From Bryum argenteum (lineage: Eukaryota; Streptophyta; Bryopsida; Bryales; Bryaceae): a stretch of DNA of 64,000 nucleotides. Under the pieces are notes generated by a model. That model was not told the DNA's origin, searched no databases, and saw only the letters and a list, made by a program, of their open reading frames with translations. This document shows positions 11,402-25,200 of the stretch, in pieces; within the stretch, counting starts at the first letter, position 1, and every line of letters begins with the position of its first letter. Location: NCBI GenBank assembly GCA_037043015.1, contig CM073330.1, forward strand, positions 11,364,512 through 11,428,511, written 5' to 3'. The translations under genes and the position numbers were made by a program.

Positions 11402-14400
11402 ATTTAGATAGTTTTTTGTTTTACATGCACTTTTCAATATATAATGCTTGATTTTCAATATATCTTGCTTGGTTTTCTATTATTTATTAATCTGCCATAC
11501 ATTTTGATACTTATGTTTTTAGTGAAAATATCCATAAGTTCGGAATTTGTCCATAATTAGTTAAATATCCGTTATCTTTTATGCAATCATCTAGCCAGAA
11601 AAAGTTGTGCAAACCAATCTCTAAGAAAAGATTTGGAGATATTTCATAGTCCTTGTTTGCTTGATCTTGTCCAGGCTTTGGGGTTTTTACATCGCCCAGA
11701 CTCATGCTTCAAAACCAGATGTTTTGACTTTGGTCAGCCTCTCAATTGCTAAATAGAGATATTAGAAGTTGAATTCCATGAGGCTAGTAGAGTTTCTTCA
11801 TATCTTTCCAACGAGACCCTTCCTGCTTCCAAATATCTCATAATTAGGAGATAATTATCCTTTAAAGTTTCAAGACACTATTGGGCATGCTAAAATTGCC
11901 CAAAATTGTGGCTTTATATTCTCATTCATTCTCAAAATATACCAAAATTTACTTAAGACGCAAAAACTAGGTATATTCAGTTATTTACCAAAAACTAAAA
12001 ATTTATTTCTTTTCAAGTTTGGATTCTAGAGCATGTAGAAGAGATACCATACATGATCTCATTGTTTGGATTCCCAATCCATTACTACTTCACAAGCCTT
12101 TTTTATTATCAAAGACTCGCATTTGTATTAAAATTTTATCCTTCACTAAGATTCATAAGTTCTATGAGGATAAAATTTATGTAGGCATGTACCTGATTGA
12201 CTTTGGAACAAGAATTTGAAGAGATTCATGTCAAAATCTCTTTGGAAATTGGTTTTTTGGCTCACGAAACATCTTGATACTTTTTGCAACAACGATTAAA
12301 CAAAAAAAGTAAAAATAAAAATAAAGAATGACTTTGGACAATATGATTTCACAAGTACTAAGAAATCTGAATCTAAGCTTTGGTGTACTTGTACATATAC
12401 AAGTTAGGTACTAGACCCTACGCTTGCATACTTCAAAACTTGTCAAAAAATTGAAAATTTGCATCAGACATTGAATGAGGGCACTTTTGAGGCCACTCTT
12501 CTTTAGGGGGTTATTTAATATGAACTAATCAACAACTATTTAGAGGGTTTAACTCAAGATTGTTAAGGATCAAAACAAACTCTAACTAGTAAGAGGAGGG
12601 TGGCTTTAACCTCTAAAGTCCAAATCCAAACTCAAATGCATGGAAACAAGGAAAAACTTCCTACGTGTCTACTTCTGAGTTAATTTTATGGACCAATGAG
12701 TATTCCATAAGCAACCCTCAAAATGCCCACCATCAAAATTTGTAACACGGGAAACAAGGGTGAGAAGGTCACATGTGAATCACTTTGTCGTATCCCAAGT
12801 TTAATTATTTAACCAAATAAGGTTACTCTACATCCATTGAGTGTTAAATAATTAGCTCAAAAGGATGTATTGATTATGCATGGTCAAGCTTTTCATAATA
12901 TGAAAACATCAAAAGCCTTTGTGAGGATTCTAAAGTAGAATAAGAGTTGAATATACCTTATAAATAATCTCTTATGCATCTTAAGTAGAAAGTTGTAGAG
13001 TACTATAGAGGATAAATACAACCTTCTATAGAAATAATATCTCTAACTAGATTCAATGTTTTGGAGCCTACTATTTAGTATAATCACATGTTTAGATTGG
13101 TGATGGTTAACTTTGTGGTGGAGTTGATGGCGGTTTCAACGCATATAGAGGGTAGGAAATGGAAGAAATGAAAGTTGCCATACAATAGCAACATATCAAT
13201 ATTTGGTTCTTTAGCTTTCTTTGAAATTGTTTCTATTTCCTCCATTGGGTATGTACTCAACTCTTATTACACATTTATTCCAAAAACATATTCTAATTCT
13301 CTTTGTACTTCATAAAGCTTAGTATCTAAGTAATGTTTCAAACGATAAATGGATTACTTTAGATTCTTTGTACAAAATAAAGAATAGCTAAGAGAATTGG
13401 TGAAGCAACAATGTGTACAATGAAATCATTAGAGTTGTCATTTAGTTTCACACGTTTTATTTGCACATAAATGACCACAATCACCGTTATGGTTTTGTGA
13501 ATTTAGCAATTCATAACTTAATTTGAGCTTTTTGGACTGTCACATTTTGAAGATATGTTGCATACTTCTAGGCATTTGGATATTCTAGTGCAATATCAAC
13601 AATGTCTCTAAGATCATTAGGAGTGGCCTTTACGTTTCTATTTGTGGAGTCTTTGCTTCTTCAACTAGGTGATAATTTCACTATTCCCATGGATTGCCAT
13701 GAGCATTGGCATGTTATTGTTATCACAATGATTTACTCAAGGTAACAAGCGAGTTAAAGGTGTTGAAACACATTGGATGGGGAAGAGCATTATCATTCGT
13801 TTCACAAATTTAATAGACTTTAGTTAGTAAATTGTTATATTATTGCCAAACTTTAAGAATGGACATGGTTACTTGGATAGTCAAAAAGTTTGTGGCTTGA
13901 AAGTTTATTGATAATTATTGGTTGTTTATTTGTGTGCATGTATGTCTAAATTGTGGTATGTAAAGATGTTCTTAAAGACCAAGAGGGACTAACTTCTTTA
14001 ATTCAAAAACTCTTGCTATGGGGAGGGTGTTTAAAAAGAAAAGAAATTAAAAAATGTCAATCTAAACTCAATGTTAACTATAAGAACATTGTCTAAATTC
14101 AACACCTGGATCTTGTTATTTTTGCAAGTAAATATTGTATCTGCATGGCCATTTCCGCACTCTAGTGCTGAATAATTTATTAATTTTGGGCCTATGAATT
14201 TCGGCAAACCTACATTTTTTGCAATTCCAGTTTTGTTATTACGAACAACGTTGATCACGGTTAACTCATGGGTGCCGATAATACCCGGTATGGCAGGTCC
14301 GTAACATCTACTCAAAATGCATAATCATACATCAATATTGCATGCATACTTACAAAATCAATTTAGAAATTTCAATATTATGAGAATTAAACAGAAGGCT

Positions 14401-14791
14401 TCTTCGGAAACCTTGACTTTTTTAATCCAAACTAGAAGAGGAGGAAGGCCAATGAAGTGAACAATATTTCGTCCTCTTGGGCAAGAAAAGTGGTGAATAA
14501 GGATGGCCTCGGGAATTATATTTAGGCCTACCTCAAGAGGTGGGCCTAATCATAAATTTGAGGGGCAATTGTCCACAAAAACCGACAATAAGTTATTTAT
14601 TATAATTTCAGATCATTTAAGGAAAAGCGTTATCATAAAGGCTTTGAGCCTTCTTTAAAACACACCCAAAGACCATGACTTCTCAAAGATTGGCCTTGAA
14701 ATCAAACATAAGCTATGGCCCAAGTGGAGTTAGGCCAAAGGCTTTTTTTTTGGTGATATAAAGCGGGCCTTATGGGCGCTGTACACTATGT
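11402..14791. other. AT-rich gene-free stretch with dispersed repeat fragments
   Basis: I see no supportable gene. The segment about 11720-12270 is a diverged copy of 56870-57280 (shared start GACTTTGGTCAGCCTCTC). The segment about 12300-12990 is a diverged copy of 38960-39720 without the 261-bp element that interrupts the latter at 39270. A short piece near 11594-11650 matches part of the array near 39800. Confidence 0.6.
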
Positions 14792-14845
14792 GCCAAGAAC
14801 CATGACCAAGAAAACTATATAACTTCATGGTCATGGCTCTTGGTC
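14792..14845. repeat. Hairpin-forming inverted repeat
   Basis: Arms of about 20 bases (GCCAAGAACCATGACCAAGA and a near inverse complement) are separated by 13 bases, with three mismatches. It lies next to a diverged relative of the element at 61323-62878. No coding context. Confidence 0.7.
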
Positions 14846-14859
14846 AAGGGTCCAAATAT

Positions 14860-15140
14860 TTTTGTCCAAGATTTTTACTCATTGCTCCCAATACTATAAT
14901 ATGTATGTGGTAAAATTTGCAAAGCAAAGTTTCAATTTTAAAACCTTCATCTAGAAATTTTAGGTTTCAAGTCCAAAACGGGCAGTTTAAATTAGTTGTT
15001 TTGAAGTTTTTTTTTTTTGAAAATATATTCATTACCAAATTAATATTCAAATTTCAGAGGGATTAAAGTAAAATTTTTTACCAAATTTACAAGGGCAGCC
15101 TCCAAAACTTTCAAAAACAATCTTCAAAATTTCTAGTAAT
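14860..15140. repeat. Diverged relative of the TTAA element at 61323-62878, uninterrupted
   Basis: The stretches GTATGTGGTAAAATTTGCAA... (about 14905-15000) and ACAAGGGCAGCCTCCAAAAC... (about 15085-15130) match about 61440-61530 and 62600-62650. The copy here lacks the 974-bp element nested at 61531, so it shows the state before that insertion. Its own terminal repeats are not recognisable. Confidence 0.65.
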
Positions 15141-15756
15141 TTTACAATTTTTTCTTTCAAAAATTGCCAAAATTTGAGTTTCTGGAAATTTTCCAAGATT
15201 TATTTATTTATTTATTATTTTTTTTCAAAATTCACATACTCATAAAGGCACCTACTCACCGTCCAAATTTTTCTGAAACTAAATATATCATATGTGGTGC
15301 TTGTTTTACTATGTTATTGTTTTTTTAACTTTTTTCATAAAATAATTTACGTGAAGGTCAAAAGACGTGGAATGAGTCTCTAAAATTTTGCATGAGCATA
15401 CTCAACTTGACAACCTACATGAGAGAAAATATGAAATTCTTTTTTGAGGTTGAAATTTTCAAAATACCTATTGATCTTCGGAAAATACCTCATTTTAGAA
15501 GTCTGAAATTGGCCACTCTTCCATCAAGTGGGAAGTATGCCATGGAAGGAAATATTCACACCTTTCTCATTCAAAATGAGGGGTATGAGGGCCTCATTCT
15601 AAATCCCTCGAAGGTATGAGGGCCTCATTTTATGCCAATTTTTCCCATGGGAAAATTCCCAATCCTCCTTGTGGCCGACAAAACTCATCACGCCATACAT
15701 CTCTTACCGAGGCATTTTACGAAGGCAACACATCGGATGCTCTCATGTTTTGAGTA

Positions 15757-15996
15757 CACTATATAAGGAAATTAGTGTTAGATGCGTAGTTACTCTAAAA
15801 CATGATTTGTAATTATCTAAACTTACAAATCATGTTACATAGGGTTTTGCATAATTAGGGTTAGCACATGCTCTCCAACTCAGCCTCTTTCAAGTTGGAA
15901 GCTTGGTTGGACAAACATGTATTGTTGTCATATGCGATTGCCATCAATTGCAGCCCCTCTTACTTCCAACTTAAAGCTTTTGAGAGAATTTCTTAG
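15757..15996 (+). other. Promoter-like TATA box, leader hairpin and 42-codon ORF
   Basis: A TATA-like CTATATAAGG (about 15759-15768) is followed by a perfect 14-bp stem with a 10-base loop at 15799-15836 (AACATGATTTGTAA and its inverse complement). A short frame then runs from an ATG at 15868 to a stop at 15994-15996. I do not recognise the peptide. The order TATA, hairpin, ATG resembles a short transcription unit, but nothing shows it is expressed. Confidence 0.3.
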
Positions 15997-16331
15997 CTAG
16001 CCGACATGCTTTCTCGAAGCCTCAGAGTTTGAGTGGCCAGCCATGTGATTTCCGGTTGAAGTTCAAGATTCGAGCTTCTCTTACCTCTCTTGTCGGAGTT
16101 CAAAGTTTTTTCCTTCAGTCTTCCTTCACTGTCTCTTGTCTCTCTCGTTCGAAGCTTCTGTTTCGCTGTTTTGTGGAAGTTCTTAACTTTAATTATTTAA
16201 TTAGAAGTTCTCGAATTTGGCATGGTCAAATTTAAGTTTACATGTCCAAATTTTGCTAAACCAAGCAATAATTCCAGCGCTCTTACCAATAATTCCAGTG
16301 CTCTTACCAATTCTGACTCACAATAGTACTG

Positions 16332-16673
16332 TATTATATATACTCGGCACTGGAGAAAAGAGTAAACTACGGCATGCTTGGACCCAGCAACGACGACTTC
16401 TCGTCATCTTGGCTCCCACTTGGAAGAAGCATCATGAACAGTGACCTGGGTACTTGTCTTTTCCCCTTGAATGTTGAATTCTCTTGCGCGCTGATGATGC
16501 CGAAGCCTAAAGATACCTTCCCCTCATTTGCAGCAATGAATCCAACTGTGTTCTTACCGATTCCTCGTGTTGCACAGTGTTTTCCTGAATATGCTTCGAG
16601 CTCTCTGGACAGGAAGTGCTTGGTGGTGATCGAGACGTTACACAAGCTGATGGCGCAGAAGCATCACTCCTGA
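16332..16673 (+). CDS. Hypothetical 99-residue protein
   Basis: An open frame from ATG 16374 to a TGA at 16671-16673 follows a TATA-like TATTATATATACT at about 16332-16344. The product is Ser/Pro/Leu-rich (starting MLGPSNDDFSSSWLPLG) with no domain, signal peptide or membrane segment that I recognise. A 22-bp direct repeat (AATAATTCCAG...CTCTTACC, 16266-16309) lies upstream. It could be the remnant of an exon. Low confidence that it is a real gene. Confidence 0.25.
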   Translation, partial: YYIYSALEKRVNYGMLGPSNDDFSSSWLPLGRSIMNSDLGTCLFPLNVEFSCALMMPKPKDTFPSFAAMNPTVFLPIPRVAQCFPEYASSSLDRKCLVVIETLHKLMAQKHHS

Positions 16674-16849
16674 GCAGAGCTCTGATTCCTGTTGTTGCGT
16701 TTTCGACTACAGTATCCACCTTCCGAGCGACCGAACCGGTGATACTGCTCCGTCTCTCGGAGCGCCCGCTGTCGAAGGCTATCTTGGCATGAGTTAGATC
16801 TAGACTGTGGAGGGGTAGTAAAGTCTTTGTATCGTTTTCATTCACGGCA

Positions 16850-17600
16850 CTCGTGACTGTGACTTGTTAGGGTTTATTCTTCGACCGGCTTATCGAGTCT
16901 TGTCTTTACGGGCACGGTGGGAAGTTGATGCGGCATTCTGGAAGTGAAGTATTTTGAAGGTCGTTATCGAAGTAATACGAATTATCTGGTGAGTTTCTGG
17001 AAGAGAACTTGTAATCAATTGCGTCCCACACTAATGATGGTGACTAGTTATTGTGCATTCTTCGACTAGCTTATTGAATTTTGTCATTACCAGCTTGGTG
17101 TTTAGTGTACGTGACGTTGTGGCAGTGAGGCATCTCGAAGGTCTTTAACGGAGTCGGGCGTTGATTACTGCTTGAACTTTGGTGATCTAGTGAAAGAGAT
17201 TGTAACCGGCTATCTGCATCACTAGTGGCTGTTATGTACAGGTTATTGTTCATTCGTCAGCTTTCTTGTCGAGCTTTTGTCTGAAGCGTCTTCAGAACGG
17301 GCACGGCACGACGTTTATTTGGCACTCCAGCGGTGAAGTATCTTGTAGGTCGATAACGAAGCTGGGAGTTGACTGATGCACTGAGAACTTATGGCCGATT
17401 ACATGCAACACTCGTGATTGTCAACAGTTATTGTTCATTCGTCGGTGGGCTTCTCGATCACAGTGTCATTACAAGAACGGTGCGAAGTTTATTTGGCTTT
17501 CAGGCATTGAAGAATCTGGAAGGTGTAGACGAAGTTGACGTTAAGTACTATTCCGAGGCTGGGTATCATCTGAAGAAAAGGCCGGAAGCGGTGTTTTCCT
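16850..17600. repeat. Degenerate tandem repeat, ~185-bp unit, about four copies
   Basis: Related blocks beginning near 16868, 17048, 17241 and 17426 share GTTATTGTTCATTCGTCG-like starts, a GGGCACGG-like core, and GAAGTAT...GAAGGTCG...GAAG. The spacing is 180-193 bases. The blocks are heavily diverged. They lie about 0.7 kb upstream of the kinase gene and could be part of its upstream region. Confidence 0.7.
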
Positions 17601-18317
17601 GTGAGTATGACTAGAACATCCTCTTCCTTGTCAATGTCTTCTGAAAGAAGTTGTTGCACTCCATTTCGGAAAAAGAAAAAAGTTGGCTAGAAAAAAGTTA
17701 AACAAATGGACCAACACATTTTTTTGACAAAGTCGTATTGTAACCCTCATGTAATATTCTTCACAACTTAGGCCGAGTGTGCACACAGGTTCGATGCCCG
17801 AGATGGTAGTGGAGATAGACGTTGGATATTAAACCGTTATATAATATAGCTGAATTTCAGACCATTTAAAACACATAGGTGCAGAACACATAAACTTCTG
17901 TCTTAAGAAGCAGTTCTTCATGTCATGGTTGCTCAGTTAGGAAGGTCGCTGGAGATGAGGAATATGATAAGTACTACGTCGGTAAATCCCGTACTCATGG
18001 TCCACTTCCTACATACTGTATTCAGAACCTTTCAGCCGTAGATGACATCTACATGGAATATAGAGAACAGTATTCAATTCTAGGTTCTTCTCCGGTCTTT
18101 AGAAAAGGCTACGTACTGAATGATCCGGTATTGATTTCAATCGATGCCCCTGAAGCCAGTGTGAGACGGAAAATTCACAATCATCGTAGAAACGGGCATG
18201 GATTGCACTAAATTATCAGGTAGGTACCTAGTTTCTCAAGCTACCGCATACAAAAGTTAATCGGGATTGTATGTGGCACTGCCAGTGTGAAGAACCTCAC
18301 AAAAGTGCGTCATCAAA

Positions 18318-21300
18318 ATGATCCGCTTCAAGAAGCTCATGAGAATCAAACGCGGTAGTAAGTCGGAGGGGAAGGCAACATGCGAGAGAATGGAGCATGG
18401 CGATGACATTGTCCCTAGTAGATTTCTGCTCAACCGGAGACAATGTGAGGATCTAACCTACAAGCTCAGAGAGATACATGAGAACGTTCAATCGCTTGTT
18501 GAAGGTTTCAAGTTACCAGATCAGCACTTGGCACCGGCGCTGCAAGACTTTTATCGATGCTCTGAGAAGGCGAAAATGCTCGTAACAAATTGTAGGGAGA
18601 GAGCATGGTGGCGTGCTGCAATATTTCAGTGGCGAAATGAGAATGCATTCCGAGAGATCTTGTTGGAATTAAGCCTACGTTACCATTTGTTATACGAGGA
18701 GGTGAGTTGCCAGAGGGGAATTCTTCTAAGAGTATTTGAGACGTTGCCTGATGATCTTCGGAACTCTGCCATGTTTGAGCCCGCAAGTGTTGACGATATC
18801 CGAAAGGATGAAGAAGACCTCTCATCACTTCTTGAGAAACTTGTTAGTGACCATGAAAGTATGGGAAGTGAATATTGCCCCACTCCGAAGGACTTGCCTC
18901 TCGCACAAAGCCTTGCCAACTATTTGTTGTTGAAAATGCAATGGGCTTCTGAGGAGTCTCTCGCTAGTCAGATGGAGAAGTGTAGAGCAATCATGTGGGA
19001 TATGGAAGCTGAGCACCCTCAAACGTGGGGAAAGGCTTCATTCATTCCAGGAGCGGGGTCATCGCATGTAAGTGGGTGGAAACTTACATGGCTCGACATA
19101 CATTGTTTTCAGAAACAATTTCATGGTGAAGGAGAAGGACTTGAAAAGATGTTCATGAAAGAGGCTGCAATTATGGCACATTTGAAGCATCCTAACATTA
19201 TTCAATTCCTTTGTTGGGGGAAAGAGAAGAAGTCTCGATTTATTGCAATGGAGTTTATGGAAAAGAGTCTTCTCAAATTGATTGAAGATCAGAGAGGTGT
19301 GTCCTTTTCTCTTGATGTAACAATAGATATCATGTGGCAGATGGCACGAGGAATGTGTTACTTGCATGAACAAGGCATAGCTCACCGTGATTTGAAACCG
19401 CAAAATGTGATGGTGCACGAGTTATCTTTGATGCATTGTGAAGGGTACTGGCATGTGAAGTTAATCGATTATGGGAGCTCAAAAACGGAGGTAGAGATTG
19501 AACAATCCAATTCCATATCTCAATTTGGTATTGGCACGGGAGTGTACAGGGCTCCAGAGGTTTTGAAGCTTCAAGGATGGAAGTCAAGAGGAAGGGCAAT
19601 GTGGATTAAGGCAGATGTTTTTAGCTTCGGAATGACATGTGCACATGTTTTGACACTTCAAAAACCTTTCAAGGATATGGAGTGTTATTCCATGGAACAT
19701 TTATATGATGAGGTTATGAATGGAAAGAGACCAGGTCTTCCCACCAATTGCCCTCAAGAGTTGTATGCTCTTCTTAGAGGTTGTTGGAACATTATTCCAT
19801 CTAAGCGACCCACATTTGTGGATATTTGTTCATGGTTGGAAACCTTAAAACATAGAATGAGACGCCCAACTATCAGTAACAAGGAACTACAATTGAGCAT
19901 TGGCACTGTTTATAAAAGGTTACAGGGAGAACCCTGCCTTTCTAAGAGTCTTCCGAAAGTGATAGTTGCTCAACTCAATGACGAGGTATGTAGCAGAATG
20001 TAAAGTTTGTGCATGAGCTATTGTTGTATGTTTTGGGATGAATATGATCTAAGAGAGCTCAGTCATGAATAAAGTGCTCACATTTTTACAAAGGTACAGA
20101 TTGGGAAGGAGGTGATGAAATGACTTCTGTTGTGAATGTAGTAAAGTTCTAAAGTGTCTTTGGTGGTTATGCAACAAACAGGATGAAAACATGCCAAGCA
20201 ACTTGGTGTCCATTATTTCATGCACTTGCAATCGAAAGCTTGATCTTTTCAAGAAACCACTATACAAAGGTGGATTGGCAAAATGTAACATGTGCGGTGA
20301 AGTTATTGATGGAGAAGTATATAACTGTTCAACATGTCAATTTGATGCACATCCGCATTGTGTACAGATAAGGGAGAAAGTTCGCATATTTTTCCATGAT
20401 CATCCACTCCAACTTCTTACTCAAAACTATTACAAAAGGAATTCCAAAGCAAGATGTTCTTTTTGCCAAGAATCTATTCAAGATAGTGAATGGGTGTATC
20501 GATGTGAAGTATGTGATTATGATGTGCATGCAAGGTGTACCATGTTTCGAAACAAGAAGATGTGGCTAAACCATCAACACCCACTCAACGTGAGATCATG
20601 TCCACCTAATAAAAGTTTATTATGTAACCGTTGCAATGGTGAGATAGAAGAGCATGCATGGCACTATCATTGTGGACCATGTGCATTTTCAATGCATTTA
20701 TCTTGTGCCATTTGCCCTGTAGATCCGAGTTGTGTGATTAAAGAATTACATCGACTTCATCTTATTTCTAGACCAAGGATTTTTTATTGTGTCATTTGTC
20801 ATGCCCAAGGACATTCACAATTTTATCGTTGCAACCAGTGTGGAATAGACATACATCCAGATTGTGTAGATTACATGGATGATAAAGCATACAACTTGGA
20901 TGAAGCTTACAAGAAAGTCTTGATGAAGAAGGACAGCAAAGATATTTATGTTCAAAGAGTATTGATTTGTGCCATATTGGATGATATGTCATCCTTGAAA
21001 GGTTCCAAAGGAAGATTGTCAACACAAAGGCAACGATCAGGTGGACAAGATTGATGATCTCATTGTCAACATACCAATTCATACATGTGTCATGGTTTTG
21101 AGCTCGTATTTCATACTTTTCACTTAATAGATCTTCATCGTTGACAAATTTAGGCAGTTGCAACTTTTCGCTTTAAGAATTATAAAACTAACACACTTTT
21201 ATTTTCTTATTGTTATGAAGTTGTCAAGCAGATGCACGCACGTGTTCACGAATTCCAAACATCCAAGCATAGCCATGATAGCTTGGATTCCACCAATGAT

Positions 21301-22209
21301 GCAAATCAACAGAAAAGAATGATATCAATCCAAACGGCGGAACGAATCAAGGCTAAGAAGTTGGCGTTGAAGAAATTGCGAGAAGACCCATTGGAAATGC
21401 TTGATAACTTGGAGAAGATTGTGTCGAATCTCCAAAGCATTGAGGATGCATCTGAGGATGAGAAAAAACATTTGATCGCCCTGCACAAGAGTTTAAAGAA
21501 GCAACAACAAGTTATGAAGGAAGAAAAAGCCATTGAGGAAGAATCCAAACTGTGCCCAGGACCTCGGATTGGGGTGTTCTTCAAACCTGTGAAGAAAGAA
21601 GGAAGGGTGGTGATGCAATTGCTAACTAATCCTCAAGTTGGCATGAAGGATGTTTGCTTTGGTTTACTTTGTGAGAAGCCAGGCCATGAGCATATTGTTC
21701 CAGGCAAAACCAAATGTTTGGATATGGGGCTTGGAGAAGAACTTACACAACATTTAGCGCCGTTGCGAGCATGCGGGTATGAGATTGTGAGGAACAACAT
21801 TATAAGTGGAAAGGTTGGCTATGGCAGATTACCTAATTTGGGAGCAGAGTTCATGTGGGACTTGAGAGAGTTGAGAGTCATGCCCAGAGCCAAAGGCCTG
21901 AAGAATATGAAAAAGCTAAAGGAATTTGCAATTTCTTCATCCGAGTGGTTTTTGAAGTACAATGAAATTAGAGGAAACAATATGAAAGAGGCCCATGGCT
22001 TGCATTGCATCCGTTACAAAGCAAGTGATGATAGCAAGCCTTCGTGCTACAAAAACGGTTCTGTTGCTTGGCTTTGCAAGGATCATATTGATGTTGGTTT
22101 AAAAGAGGGAATATTGGAGTCTTATTCATCAAAGTATCATAATATAGAGGATGATTATGAGATCCGCTATCCTCTTTCTTTACGAGATTTCACAACAACA
22201 ATGATGTAG
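18318..22209 (+). CDS. Protein kinase with four C1-like (DC1) zinc fingers and an unknown C-terminal domain
   Basis: Three exons fit: 18318-19985, 20182-21040 and 21221-22209 (1171 residues), with GT-AG introns in phase 0 and 1. The first splice is well supported (GAG|GTATGT, ACAAACAG|GAT). The second is the best match I found. Residues 1-240 are a helical N-terminus, possibly the DUF1221 type that precedes kinase domains in non-seed plants. The kinase domain spans about 243-510, with a weak glycine loop (GAGSSHV), likely ATP lysine about 266 in FQKQF, alpha-C glutamate about 282, catalytic loop HRDLKPQN about 355-362, DYG instead of DFG about 384-386, and APE about 411. Four fingers follow, such as CNMC...CSTC...HPHC and CSFC...CEVC...HARC. 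The last ~325 residues include a Lys/Glu-rich coil and a domain I do not recognise (LCPGPRIGVFF). A signalling or immune-type kinase is plausible. The frames are open, so it looks functional. Confidence 0.75.
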
Positions 22210-25200
22210 ATGGTTTTATATCCTTACAAGCTTCCAATATGAGTAGTCATGGTTAAGCATTCTGTACCATTTTAAATATCCTAGATAGATATATTCTATG
22301 GGGTTATGTTTAATATTACCTTACTTTTGTGTAAGCCAAGTGGCTTAAAGTGGTAAGGCTACTAGTTTAGAAGGTGGATTAATTTTATCTACTATTTGAA
22401 TAATGTAGTAGGAAGGTGTATTTCATGTATGCATTGATGTTCTTCAAGCTGCATGTATACATTGTATTGAAATATTTGGATTTGAGTGTTTTTTACAATT
22501 TTAGAAAACATGAGAAAAAAAGAAAATCTACCTCTTTTGTGACCTTTGGAATCTTCGACTATGGAACAATTTTTGATGAGAATGACAAAGGCAAGCGACA
22601 ATCTAACCTCACATGATTTATTTCAAACTTGTTCATTTAAATTGTGAAGTTTGCTTGCTTTTAAGAATGCTTTTGGTTTACTTTTAATTTGATGTATAAT
22701 AAATTTTTTGTATGATTGAGATTGTTAGTCGAAAACAAGACCTAAAACTTACACTCTTGTTCTTTTTGCAAACAAGTTCTCTATTTTAAATAAGTAATAC
22801 TCTCATTTCATACAAGAAAATAAAAGTAGGTACAAGATTAGCATACTAAAATTTGATTAGCATATCAAAAGCTATGGAGCAAAGTATGGTAACAATGTAA
22901 AAATTGAGAGTATATTTGATTGATTTGAGGAATATTCTTGCATGATTTTATATTAGACTTCAAGAGCATACATGTGTACAAAGTACGTATAGTTCCACGC
23001 GTGCAAGTTTTTTTTCTATTGCATGTGTACATATAATATAGTGTTACATGTGTACAAGTTATAAGCTATTTTCAAACAATCACAAATATAACATTTTTAT
23101 TGAGCACTTTGATCACTAAAATACATCGTATCGAGTCTTTGATCACCTCACCACACTAATTCACTTGTTCTATGCTTGTTCCATACTTGCGTGCATGATT
23201 AGCTCACAATTGGAAAGTACTATATATTAACTCGGAATACCAAATGTACATTACATAAACATGCATGACAAAGTATGTATCATTCTACTTGTATTTCTAT
23301 AATCACCTCTCAACCATAAGAAACTAAATTTCAATACCAAGGGGCAACTCACACAAGACATACAAGCTTGTAGGAGTGTGTTTGACAAACTCTACCTGTT
23401 TTAATTTTCAACATAATTAACTGCCAATTCACAATTGACACAACATCAAATATAAACTCTTATTACTACAGCAAATGTTATGGAATCACATATTGCTCCA
23501 AAGCTCTTGGTTAGAGACAATCACTATACCACTTAAAATCTTCAATTTAGCACAAGGTGAGTAATCAGGTTTTTTCTATGATTTCAAGAGCAAATGGTAT
23601 CAAATAGAACACAAATACAAATGATACAAAGCTCTTGGTGAGAGTTATCCAATGAATATAATTGCACCTCTCATTAGCATCAATTTATGTGTAGGCGCTT
23701 AATTTTTGGGCCATCAAATTTTGCCTAACCTTTGGCGTTCTAAAATTCTGTACTTGGTAGAACAAATGTTATTAAATCATATATGGCTACAAAGCTATTA
23801 GAGAGAGCTATCCATCTAGCTAGAGTATCGCTCAAAATTGACCTTAATCCTACAAATTTTGGCGATATGGATGAGACATTCTTGGACAAAGGAAGTATTA
23901 AGCGGAACCCATATACATGCATACTTTTTATTGATTACAATAAATTATAATTTTGTAATCATACTCTAGAACCTCCTCACAAAAGTGAAATTGATCCCTA
24001 ATATACATAACCCTTAATTGTGAGCAACATATGTCAATTGCCTTTGATGATTTTGGCATGTAGCCAACCAAAAAATTGAACATTCAAAATTATTTCATCA
24101 GTTGCCTAGTTGCTCGGATGTTAAGGGTGAAGTCTTCATCATTAGAAGTAGTAGCCACATACGTAATTACAACAACCCATGTACAAGATGCGTTTCTAAA
24201 TAGAAGTGCCCACATTTTTCATTTAAAAAGGTTCAAGCTCCAAAGGGTGAATGACCTCAAAAGCACCAAAAATCCTCAAAAATGTCCTTTTTGATGCAAG
24301 ATGCAATCTTTTAAATAATCTCAAGTATATGACCAAATGATCTAGTAACTAGCTTATGCATGTATGTATGCCAAGTTGTAAATTTGGATCCCTTACCATT
24401 TATAAAATCATAATGTTCAAAGTTGAGAGAAAATGATCCCTCGTTTTATAATGTGAGAGTAGTATTTTGGGGGCCAATAGACTAATTCTCAAAGGAAATT
24501 TGACATGAGGCTCTTCAAATTCTTGCTCTTAGGTGAGTAAAAAACATTTCAATATAATTAGTACCCTCATTGGACCTAAAAGTACTAAAAGAAATGCTTG
24601 ATATTTCACATAGAAGTAATGGTAAAATTGAAATACAAAGACCCATTTTCAACAATAAATAAGTTGTGAAAAGTTCATCTGGGCTGAAATTTTGGATCAT
24701 GAAATCATGCCTTATTATTATTTTACATGAGGAGACAAATTTTGAGGAACGGTGAATTTTTGAAATGAGTGTGAGTTGATTGATTTTTGGCAGATTTGAG
24801 AACAATTGAGCATGTACCGCACTTTTGGGGAAATTTCAACATGCCGAAATAGTGTCTATAAAATTTTGAGAGTGGATATCTCCTAAAGTATAAGGATTTT
24901 TGAAGTATAAATGGTGTCATTAGCAAGGTATGGGAAAATTCTAGGATTCGCAAATAGTTTCAACTTCATTTGATCTCAAGGTGGTAATTGGGTGCCTAAC
25001 TAGAGTAAAATCAACCCATTTTGAGCTTTACTCACCTCTAAGGTTAAGTATATTTGTCTATAAATATCAATACCAAAATGAATATCACGAAGGAAATTTG
25101 TCACAACATGCTCAAACCCTTCAATGCCAAGATGGCCTAAGTGGGTTTAGTGGGGTGGATTTAGGTGCCTCAACGCAATTTTCCATAATATTCTCTACTA

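Noticed and set aside
17369-17614. 81-codon frame upstream of the kinase
   Set aside because: It lies in the last block of the degenerate ~185-bp repeat and the other blocks have no matching frame.
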